From an uncultured Saprospiraceae bacterium (lineage in GTDB: Bacteria; Bacteroidota; Bacteroidia; Chitinophagales; Saprospiraceae): 5,431 nucleotides of DNA. The DNA lies in contig CALGLY010000062.1 of assembly GCA_937959095.1 (NCBI GenBank), positions 1 through 5,431 on the forward strand, read 5' to 3'. The notes under the pieces are model-generated. The model was given only the letters and a program-made list of their open reading frames with translations, had not been told where the DNA came from and did not search any database. Positions 1-5,312 of this stretch are shown one piece after another (position 1 is the first letter of the stretch; each line of letters begins with the position of its first letter). A program made the translations under genes and the position numbers.

Positions 1-1
1 A

Positions 2-871
2 GATGTGGATGGTGATGGACAATTCAATCTACTTGATACAGATAGCGATGGCGATGGTATTGATGACACGACCGAAACTACAACTTGTGATAATTCCCTT
101 GCACAAACCGCTTGGGTAAGTGGCTCAGATGCAGTTGTAGAAACCTTTGATTTTGATAGCGCAACTACAGGCTTATTCTATGTAGAATTGAATGCCTTTA
201 CCAATTGTTACAATACCACAGCCACATTAAAGGCATTTATAGACTTAGAGAATCAGGAAATACATGTGGCTTCTTACGATCACTTCTCTACCGCTTCCGA
301 TATTTTTCTAGGGAATACTACGAATACTATCACATCCGAATCAGGGAGTTATGCCAAAGTACAATTTCAATTAAGCGGCAATCAAATGCAAGTTATCCAA
401 GTGAATAATGCTTGCGGTTCGGTCATGCGACTCAATGCTTCCTGCTGGTCTGCGCTTGATAGCGATGCCGATGGAATAAACGAATTTTTAGATTATCTTC
501 CTGTATTAATTGATGTAAAAATCATATTACAAGGGGCTTATAATTCGACAAGTGGAATAATGGATACGGATTTAGGAACTAATAATTTAATTCCTTTAAT
601 GCAGCCTTATACTGCGACCTATACAGGTACAGAAAATGTACCTAGCATCCCTGCGGATGTGGTAGATTGGGTATTGATAGAACTCCGTCAGCCAGCTAAT
701 ACCGTAGTAAGTAAACGTGCTGCATTTCTAAAAAAAGATGGCACTATTGTGGATTTAGATGGCAGTTCATCCGTCAGTTTTGATGTGGCTGCTGGAAATT
801 ATTTTGTAGCGGTACGGCATCGGAATCATTTAGGTGTAATGCTCCAGAATGAAGTAACTTTAACGAAGTAA
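2..871 (+). CDS. C-terminal part of a secreted surface protein with thrombospondin type 3-like calcium repeats (5' end outside window)
   Basis: The frame is open from base 2, so the true start lies upstream; the GTG at 5 is only an internal codon. The first 22 or so residues are aspartate-rich repeats of the form DxDGDGxxD, the calcium-binding pattern of thrombospondin type 3 repeats, and one more (DSDADGINEFLD) lies at about nt 458-493. Between them is a roughly 120-residue region with four cysteines, probably a beta-rich domain. The last ~118 residues (from about nt 515) contain DVVDWVLIELR, KRAAFL, DGTIVDLDG and GNYFVAVRHRNHLGVM. I recognise this as a module common near the C-terminus of Bacteroidota extracellular proteins. 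In relatives that I recall it is normally followed by more sequence ending in a sorting domain; here the protein stops 18 residues after the RHRNH motif. It should be exported, but its signal peptide is not in the window. Function is probably adhesive or structural and is not established. It ends three bases before aroQ. Confidence 0.85.
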   Translation, partial: DVDGDGQFNLLDTDSDGDGIDDTTETTTCDNSLAQTAWVSGSDAVVETFDFDSATTGLFYVELNAFTNCYNTTATLKAFIDLENQEIHVASYDHFSTASDIFLGNTTNTITSESGSYAKVQFQLSGNQMQVIQVNNACGSVMRLNASCWSALDSDADGINEFLDYLPVLIDVKIILQGAYNSTSGIMDTDLGTNNLIPLMQPYTATYTGTENVPSIPADVVDWVLIELRQPANTVVSKRAAFLKKDGTIVDLDGSSSVSFDVAAGNYFVAVRHRNHLGVMLQNEVTLTK

Positions 872-874
872 ATT

Positions 875-1300
875 ATGAAAACAATCAGCATCATCAACGG
901 GCCGAACCTCAATTTGCTAGGCAAGCGCGAACCTGAAATATACGGCAGTCTCACCTTCGAGGAATATTTCATGGAATTGCAAGCACGCTTTGAAGACAAA
1001 GCAGAATTGCATTATTTCCAAAGCAATTCCGAAGGCGCACTCCTCGATTATATCCACAAAATTGGCTTTTCGCACGATGGCATTGTACTGAATGGTGGTG
1101 CGTATACGCATACCTCTATCGCGATTGGCGATGCTATAAAAGCAATCACTACACCCGTCATAGAAGTGCATATTTCTAATGTGCATGCCCGCGAAACTTT
1201 TCGACATCACTCCTATTTTTCAGCCAATTGTGCAGGCGTGATTGTAGGTTTAGGACTGAAAGGCTATAATTTAGCAATTCAAAGTTTTTTAACAGAATAG
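875..1300 (+). CDS. aroQ: Type II 3-dehydroquinate dehydratase (3-dehydroquinase)
   Basis: This cytoplasmic enzyme removes water from 3-dehydroquinate to give 3-dehydroshikimate, the third step of the shikimate pathway to aromatic amino acids and folate. At 141 residues it has the normal length of the family, whose members form dodecamers. Family signatures appear in order: NGPNLNLLGKREPEIYG (residues 8-24, with catalytic Arg18 and Tyr23 on the flexible lid), FQSNSEG (48-54), LNGGAYTHTS (72-81, with Asn73 and His79 for substrate binding), and EVHISNVHARETFRHHS (97-113, with catalytic His99, Ile100-Ser101 and Arg110). The position after Asn73 is Gly where many homologues have Pro or Ala; this is a mild change outside the catalytic set. 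ATG at 875 gives the expected N-terminus. It lies three bases after the surface protein stop and could be co-transcribed with it, although the functions are unrelated. No other aro gene is in the window. Confidence 0.97.
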   Translation: MKTISIINGPNLNLLGKREPEIYGSLTFEEYFMELQARFEDKAELHYFQSNSEGALLDYIHKIGFSHDGIVLNGGAYTHTSIAIGDAIKAITTPVIEVHISNVHARETFRHHSYFSANCAGVIVGLGLKGYNLAIQSFLTE

Positions 1301-1301
1301 C

Positions 1302-1844
1302 CTAAACCTTCGTGATTTTTCGCTTTTTCTTTTTAGGAACAGGTTTTGTTTTTGGTGCAGGCTGATCTTCAAAAGGAGAACGAAAAAACGGATGATCGAA
1401 AGAACGAGTATCAAAGAAAAATTCTTGTTTATTTTGCTTTGGTTCTTGAATAATACCATCAGGATTTGGCACTACTTGAATTTGAAACGCTTCGCTTTCT
1501 AGTGTTCCCTGTTCTGTTTCTACACTTGCTGTAGGAATATTGTATGTTCCTATTTCTATCGGGCGCAGATAATAACTATAAGATATTTTTTGTGTCATAT
1601 CGCCATTTATGATACTCCTTGTACTGGAAGTATTTGGTCCAGAAACGACTTCAAAACCTTCAAAATCGGGGGTATTGAAGGCGATCATTTCTGCATTTTC
1701 TAAGGTATAGGTCAATTCGAAATAATTGCCTGTCAGAATAGAATCACTACTTACCGTACTTGTAAAAAGAATATCTTTTTGTGCAAAAGTTGCTATAGAT
1801 ACAAGCATACAGAGAACTAGAAAGCTATATTTTTTCATTTTCAT
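1302..1844 (-). CDS. Short exported protein with a single BatD-like N-terminal domain
   Basis: The 180-residue product starts with a clear signal peptide: a lysine-rich start (MKMKKY), a hydrophobic core (FLVLCMLVSIATF) and likely cleavage after Ala21 (TFA|QKD). There is no lipobox, so it should be periplasmic or surface-exposed. Residues about 26-125 resemble the first immunoglobulin-like domain of BatD, a protein of the Bacteroidota Bat (aerotolerance-related) locus: TSTVSSDSILTGNYFELTYTLEN, the S-S-T-R-S-IINGDMTQKISYSYYLRP stretch, then IGTYNIPTASVETEQGTLESEAFQIQVV are characteristic. Typical BatD proteins are several hundred residues long with repeated domains and a transmembrane segment; this one has one domain, then a low-complexity tail with phenylalanines, prolines and a basic end (KKKKRK). 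No other bat gene is nearby, so it is a stand-alone relative or a shortened paralogue. A second Met two codons in (nt 1836-1838) is an alternative start. Its stop is one base from that of aroQ. Confidence 0.75.
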   Translation of the reverse strand: MKMKKYSFLVLCMLVSIATFAQKDILFTSTVSSDSILTGNYFELTYTLENAEMIAFNTPDFEGFEVVSGPNTSSTRSIINGDMTQKISYSYYLRPIEIGTYNIPTASVETEQGTLESEAFQIQVVPNPDGIIQEPKQNKQEFFFDTRSFDHPFFRSPFEDQPAPKTKPVPKKKKRKITKV

Positions 1845-1900
1845 TTGACTTTAATTGACTCTAAAATACAACATCCAACTTTAAGATAAAAGAAAACAGC

Positions 1901-2644
1901 ATGCAATTTCAATTAAGACCGATATTATCAGAAATGAAAACACTCTACTCAAAACCTATATCAGCGAATCGATTCAAAGAATATCTACTCAAATTGCAAG
2001 GAACAACTAAAGGGGATTTAATCCTTCCTATCGCAGGATTTAACCCTATGGCAAAAGGGCATATCCTTCAAAAGATAGAAGAATTAGAACACTTAGAGGT
2101 AGAGTCTTTAATGGTAGAGGTGATCGAACTATTCAATTCAACCCTAAAAGATAAAAGCCATACAACGATAGAGGTGGTGCTAAACATAGCAGATGATTTG
2201 CAAGGAGGATGGACAAATTTTTACACTAGCGATTTTGATAGTAAGTTCAAAATAAATGCCTTGATAAAGCGAAACTTTTGTACGCCTTATTTTTGGACAA
2301 GTGAAGCTTATACCAAAGAAATAGTTCGTCTCAGAACAAAGGAATATTTAAGTCGTACCCTTTTTAGACTACAGCACTCAATACCCAAAACGCTAGAAGA
2401 ACATTTAGAACAAGAAATATTCGTGGCACAAAATACCGTAGATAAAAATAGAGAGATGGAGAACGTACCATTTAGCGCAATAGAGGCGCATTATCTACAG
2501 CATCAAAAATCACAGGAATACGATTTGATATTCAATTTCTTTTATGGTGATGCAGCATCCGAAAATTTAGGCTATAAAAAACATGGAACCAAGCATCAAT
2601 CAGGCTTTGATTATGCTAAATTTGTTGCACTTACTAGGGCATAA
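1901..2644 (+). CDS. Unrecognised 247-residue protein, probably cytoplasmic
   Basis: I do not recognise a named family here. The frame is long and intact, starts at ATG 1901 and ends TAA at 2642-2644; a second in-frame Met (residue 12) is possible but the first fits better, because the preceding residues (MQFQLRPILSE) look like part of a helix. There is no signal peptide and no transmembrane segment. The sequence looks globular, with blocks that have the flavour of conserved motifs: KGDLILPIAGFNPMAKGH (residues 37-54), NIADDLQGGWTNFYTSDFDSKF (95-116), FCTPYFWTSEAYTKE (126-140) and HGTKHQSGFDYAKF (228-241). The Asp-Asp, Trp and His content would suit an enzyme or ligand-binding protein, but no catalytic motif can be assigned. 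It is divergent from the BatD-like gene with 56 bases between them, so each probably has its own promoter in that gap, though I see no convincing consensus match. A hairpin follows the stop codon. Confidence 0.8.
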   Translation: MQFQLRPILSEMKTLYSKPISANRFKEYLLKLQGTTKGDLILPIAGFNPMAKGHILQKIEELEHLEVESLMVEVIELFNSTLKDKSHTTIEVVLNIADDLQGGWTNFYTSDFDSKFKINALIKRNFCTPYFWTSEAYTKEIVRLRTKEYLSRTLFRLQHSIPKTLEEHLEQEIFVAQNTVDKNREMENVPFSAIEAHYLQHQKSQEYDLIFNFFYGDAASENLGYKKHGTKHQSGFDYAKFVALTRA

Positions 2645-2647
2645 ATA

Positions 2648-2674
2648 ACTGTTCATTTTTGACAGTCTATTTTT
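2648..2674 (+). terminator. Possible weak intrinsic terminator after the unrecognised gene
   Basis: Starting four bases after the TAA, ACTGTT (2648-2653) can pair with GACAGT (2661-2666): five Watson-Crick pairs plus one U-G, around a 7-base T-rich loop. It is followed by CTATTTTT, a T-rich tract. The shape and position suit a rho-independent terminator, but the stem is short and A+T-rich, so it is weak at best. Confidence 0.4.
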
Positions 2675-2707
2675 GCTGCTACTTAATCTTCCAAAAACGT
2701 AACTTTG
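2672..2707 (+). promoter_or_regulatory. Candidate Bacteroidota-type promoter for the amidohydrolase gene
   Basis: TAACTTTG at 2700-2707 is a full match to the Bacteroidota -7 element TAnnTTTG. A TTTG at 2672-2675 could serve as the -33 element, but the 24-base gap between TTG and TA is slightly longer than usual. Transcription would begin near 2713-2715, leaving an untranslated leader of about 100 bases before ATG 2817. Within that leader GTTTGG (2744-2749) and CCAAAC (2763-2768) form a 6-bp inverted repeat with a 13-base spacer, which could be a hairpin or a regulator site; nothing else supports either reading. Confidence 0.4.
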
Positions 2708-2816
2708 ACATCTATTTTTATTACTACTCGGACTTTATCGTTTGTTTGGCTTGAAATTCCAACCAAACTAGTAGAATAGCAACCTATTTTTCATCTTTCT
2801 TTATCCTAATAGAAGT

Positions 2817-4019
2817 ATGGCAACAGCTACATTAAAAGCAAAAATACAGCAACTTGCAGAAACCTATCATAGGGAAATAGTAGAGCAGAGAAGACATTTG
2901 CATCAGCATCCAGAGCTTTCTTTTCAGGAGGTTGAAACAGGGAAATATGTAGCGAAGCAATTAAAAGCCTTTGGTATTTCGCATGAAAGCGGATGGGCAA
3001 AAACAGGTGTAATCGGACTCATAAAAGGACAAAATCCCGAACGCAGAACGGTCGCTTTGCGAGGAGATATGGATGCCTTACCCATTACAGAAGCGAATGA
3101 AGTACTGTATAAATCCCAAAATGAAGGCGTAATGCACGCTTGTGGACATGATGTACATACAGCTTCCTTGCTAGGTGCTGCACGGATTTTGAATAGTGTA
3201 AAAGATGAATTTGAAGGAACAGTGAAACTCATCTTTCAGCCTGCCGAAGAAATAACACCAGGAGGTGCATTGAAGTTAATAGAAGAAGGCGTATTAGAAA
3301 ACCCGAAACCTGCCAGCATTTTTGGACAGCACGTTTTTTCGCCTCTCGAAGTAGGAAAAATAGGCGTAAAAGCTGGAAAATATATGGCATCTACCAATGA
3401 ACTAAAGCTTAATGTATATGGTAAAGGCGGGCATGGTGCTATGCCACACCGAGGCGTAGATTCAGTCTTAGTGACCGCTCACCTAATCGTGGCTTTGCAG
3501 CAAATCGTAAGTCGCAATTGCAATCCGATTTTACCTTGTGTATTGACGTTCGGGAAAATAAATTCTAATGGCGGCGCCACTAATATTATTCCTGATGAAG
3601 TAGAAGTACTTGGCACGCTCCGCACGATGGATGAAGATTGGCGTGCCGAAGCTATCGAAAGAATGCAAAAAATGGTACGCCTGATGGCAGAAAGTATGGG
3701 CGCACGAGCTACGCTAGAAGTAAGTAATGGCAACCCCTATTTAATGAATCATGTAGAACTCACAAAACGGATGCGCGGCTATGCAGAAGCCTATATGGGC
3801 GCAGAGAATGTAGTAGAACTCCCGATACGCATGGGTGGGGAGGACTTTGCAAACTATTCGCAGCAGATGCCCGCTTGCTTCTACCGCTTGGGTATTCGGA
3901 ATGAAGCGCGAAACATCACTTCTCCGATTCATACTACCACCTTCGATGTGGATGAAGAATGCTTGAAATATGGTGCTGGACTGATGGCTTGGTTGGCGGT
4001 ATGTGAACTAGAAGCATAA
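2817..4019 (+). CDS. M20D-family metal-dependent amidohydrolase (N-acyl amino acid / hippurate hydrolase type)
   Basis: The 400-residue product belongs to the family of bacterial N-acyl-L-amino acid amidohydrolases, hippurate hydrolases and plant auxin-conjugate hydrolases, which cleave amide-linked acyl groups from amino acids using a two-metal site. Visible motifs: RRHLHQHPELSFQEVET (residues 25-41), LRGDMDALPI (81-90), MHACGHDVHTASLLGAAR (106-123), LIFQPAEEITPGGA (138-151), IFGQHV (168-173), then NVYGKGGHGAMPHRGVDS (199-216) in the dimerisation/lid domain, GGEDFANYSQQMPACFYRLG (340-359) and SPIHTTTFDVDEE (369-381). By family analogy Cys109, His111, Glu145, His172 and His372 bind metal and Glu144 is the general base; all are present. 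The lid domain spans about 185-300. There is no signal peptide, so it should be cytosolic. The exact substrate cannot be read from sequence; recycling of acylated amino acids or peptide fragments is plausible. It appears to be its own transcription unit. ATG 2817 gives the usual family N-terminus. Confidence 0.93.
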   Translation: MATATLKAKIQQLAETYHREIVEQRRHLHQHPELSFQEVETGKYVAKQLKAFGISHESGWAKTGVIGLIKGQNPERRTVALRGDMDALPITEANEVLYKSQNEGVMHACGHDVHTASLLGAARILNSVKDEFEGTVKLIFQPAEEITPGGALKLIEEGVLENPKPASIFGQHVFSPLEVGKIGVKAGKYMASTNELKLNVYGKGGHGAMPHRGVDSVLVTAHLIVALQQIVSRNCNPILPCVLTFGKINSNGGATNIIPDEVEVLGTLRTMDEDWRAEAIERMQKMVRLMAESMGARATLEVSNGNPYLMNHVELTKRMRGYAEAYMGAENVVELPIRMGGEDFANYSQQMPACFYRLGIRNEARNITSPIHTTTFDVDEECLKYGAGLMAWLAVCELEA

Positions 4020-4021
4020 AC

Positions 4022-4049
4022 TTGAAGTCATCATTTTTCCTTACTTTCG
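4022..4049 (+). promoter_or_regulatory. Candidate promoter for the kinase gene
   Basis: TTG at 4022-4024 and TACTTTCG at 4042-4049 are separated by 17 bases. The second element matches the Bacteroidota -7 pattern TAnnTTTG at all but one position. It begins just after the amidohydrolase stop. Transcription would start near 4055-4057, about 8-10 bases ahead of the small upstream ORF at 4065 and about 82 bases ahead of the kinase start. Confidence 0.45.
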
Positions 4050-4064
4050 CGCCGTTATTGCATA

Positions 4065-4139
4065 ATGAAGGGAAAACCAATCCGTCATTATCCATTTTCA
4101 ATCAATCCGCTTCTTGCGGATGCTTTCAATAATTCATAA
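4065..4139 (+). CDS. Possible 24-residue leader peptide overlapping the kinase start
   Basis: An ATG at 4065 opens a 24-codon frame (MKGKPIRHYP... ending ADAFNNS) whose TAA at 4137-4139 shares its last A with the ATG of the kinase, giving TAATG. That arrangement permits translational coupling by terminating and re-initiating ribosomes. The octamer CATAATGA occurs at both starts (4061-4068 and 4135-4142). The peptide has no recognised family, no run of a single regulatory amino acid, and no clear Shine-Dalgarno site. A chance ORF of this length is easy to get in a 119-base gap, so it is offered as a candidate only. Confidence 0.3.
   Translation: MKGKPIRHYPFSINPLLADAFNNS
4105..4121 (+). promoter_or_regulatory. 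Hairpin in the kinase leader
   Basis: ATCCGC (4105-4110) and GCGGAT (4116-4121) form a perfect 6-bp stem with a TTCTT loop, ending 17 bases before the kinase ATG. There is no T-run after it, so it does not look like a terminator. It lies in the last third of the upstream ORF, so ribosomes translating that ORF would melt it. It may control access to the kinase start; the role is inferred. Confidence 0.45.
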
Positions 4140-5053
4140 TGAGTTTAGTAGTAGTAGGCACTGTTGCCTTTGATGAAATAGAAACGCCTTTTGGCAAAGC
4201 AGAACGCATTGTAGGTGGTGCGGCTACTTACGCATCTTTAGCAGCGTCTTATTTTGCAAGCGATATACAAGTCGTATCTGTAGTAGGTGATGATTTCCCT
4301 ACGCCAGTGCTAGAAGACATGAAAAATAGAGGTATCAATCTGGATGGATTGCAGGTAAAGGAAGGCGAAAAATCGTTTTTCTGGGCAGGCCGTTACCATG
4401 ATAATATGAATAAGCGTGACACCCTAGACACGCAACTGAATGTATTGGCGGACTTTGATCCAGTACTACCAGATAGCTACAAAAATGCAGAATTTGTAAT
4501 GCTAGGTAACCTTACACCTAGTGTGCAGATGCGCGTGATAGAACAACTAGAAACGCGTCCGAAACTCATCGCTATGGATACGATGAATTTTTGGATGGAT
4601 ATAGCAATGGAGGAACTAAAAGCAGTCATTGCAAAAATAGATATGCTTATCATCAATGATGAAGAAGCACGTCAGCTTTCTGGAGAATATTCGCTAGTGA
4701 ATGCAGCCGAAAAGATCATGGCAATGGGACCTAAAACCCTCGCTATTAAGAAAGGAGAGCATGGTGCATTGCTATTTCAGGGCGATGAAATTTTCTTTGC
4801 TCCTGCCTTACCACTTGCCGAAGTATTCGACCCAACAGGCGCAGGTGATACCTTTGCAGGCGGCATGATGGGCTATATCGCTAAAACAGGCGATACCTCT
4901 TTTGAAAATTTGAAACGCGCTATCATTTATGGTTCTGCTATGGCTTCGTTCTGTGTCGAGAAATTCGGTATCGAACGCATGACAGAATTGGATGAAACGG
5001 CTATTCGCGAACGCTTACAACGCTTCGTGAATCTAGTCCGCTTTGATGTATAA
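4139..5053 (+). CDS. PfkB/ribokinase-family carbohydrate or nucleoside kinase
   Basis: The 304-residue product has the normal length of ribokinase-like kinases, which transfer the ATP gamma-phosphate to a hydroxyl of a sugar, nucleoside or related alcohol in the cytoplasm. The N-terminal glycine motif is present (VGTVAFDEIETPFG and IVGGAATYASLAAS, residues 6-37), followed by VSVVGDDFP (47-54). NDEEA (173-177) is the conserved stretch near the nucleotide-binding half. The C-terminal PfkB signature is complete: DPTGAGDTFAGGMMG (231-245), with Asp237 as catalytic base and the Gly-Ala-Gly forming the anion hole. The residues that set sugar choice are not diagnostic by eye, so I give no symbol; this is not an obvious phosphofructokinase or ribokinase, and adenosine kinase-like activity cannot be excluded. 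ATG 4139 places the first beta-strand (SLVVVG) at the very N-terminus, as expected. It has its own leader and probably its own promoter. No partner sugar gene is adjacent. Confidence 0.92.
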   Translation: MSLVVVGTVAFDEIETPFGKAERIVGGAATYASLAASYFASDIQVVSVVGDDFPTPVLEDMKNRGINLDGLQVKEGEKSFFWAGRYHDNMNKRDTLDTQLNVLADFDPVLPDSYKNAEFVMLGNLTPSVQMRVIEQLETRPKLIAMDTMNFWMDIAMEELKAVIAKIDMLIINDEEARQLSGEYSLVNAAEKIMAMGPKTLAIKKGEHGALLFQGDEIFFAPALPLAEVFDPTGAGDTFAGGMMGYIAKTGDTSFENLKRAIIYGSAMASFCVEKFGIERMTELDETAIRERLQRFVNLVRFDV

Positions 5054-5059
5054 GGATAT

Positions 5060-5132
5060 TAATGCTTCAATGTGATAATGTTGTAATGCGTTAATGAGCG
5101 AAATATTACAACATTATCGCATTACGGCATTA
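5060..5132. repeat. AATG/CATT 8-base-periodic inverted repeat (hairpin)
   Basis: Two 28-base arms, 5060-5087 and 5105-5132, are reverse complements at 24 of 28 positions, with a perfect inner 14-bp block (GATAATGTTGTAAT and ATTACAACATTATC) and a 17-base loop. The left arm and loop are also a degenerate tandem repeat: AATG recurs exactly every 8 bases at 5061, 5069, 5077, 5085 and 5093. The right arm has CATT every 8 bases at 5112, 5120 and 5128. It begins seven bases after the kinase stop. It could act as a terminator or mRNA-end stabiliser, although it lacks a terminal T-run. Confidence 0.75.
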
Positions 5133-5291
5133 GGGAGTTTGTAGAAAATAATCTACCAGTTCGACAGTGAGATTTTTTTGCGTAAAAAATTTAAAAAATC
5201 GTTGCATGGTCTGCATCACGGAACTATTTTTTATGTTTTTTAGGCGGATAATTATCCTGTCCAACTGGTAGATTATTTTTTACAAATTCCC
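5133..5291. mobile_element. MITE-like imperfect palindrome of about 159 bp
   Basis: The outer arms 5133-5167 and 5257-5291 are reverse complements with three mismatches in 35 positions, including a perfect 17-bp core (AAAATAATCTACCAGTT at 5145-5161, its complement at 5263-5279). Inside, a second imperfect pairing continues (TAAAAAA..TAAAAAAT at 5183-5199 with the matching stretch at 5225-5242), so nearly the whole segment folds into one long hairpin with a loop near 5209-5216. The ends read GGGA...TTCCC and the segment is flanked on both sides by TTA (5130-5132 and 5292-5294), which fits a 3-base target duplication. It encodes nothing, so it would need a transposase supplied elsewhere. Alternatives are a large bidirectional terminator or a structured RNA. 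Also inside is a perfect 12-base palindrome, GGATAATTATCC (5246-5257). Confidence 0.55.
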
Positions 5292-5312
5292 TTAGGAATG
5301 AATAAAGAATAA

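Noticed and set aside
72..76. AroQ residue 74 Gly in LNGGAY as a sign of an inactive enzyme
   Set aside because: That position varies among homologues, and all catalytic residues (Arg18, Tyr23, Asn73, His99, Arg110) are present. The start/end values given here are residue numbers; the codons are at nt 1088-1102.
205..408. 67-codon plus-strand frame inside the surface protein gene
   Set aside because: It is an out-of-frame shadow of a coding sequence whose protein has clear motifs.
917..1210. 97-codon frame on the minus strand inside aroQ
   Set aside because: It lies wholly opposite a clear aroQ and its product has no recognisable features.
1845..1900. Promoters in the divergent gap between the BatD-like and unrecognised genes
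   Set aside because: Promoters are expected here, but the best candidates (for example TATTTTAG on the minus strand) lack a properly spaced TTG, so none is annotated.
2736..2744. TATCGTTTG as a second promoter element for the amidohydrolase
   Set aside because: The spacing between TA and TTTG is three rather than two bases, and the match at 2700-2707 is better.
2924..3932. Three minus-strand frames within the amidohydrolase gene
   Set aside because: They are antisense shadows of a fully conserved M20 enzyme with all metal ligands intact.
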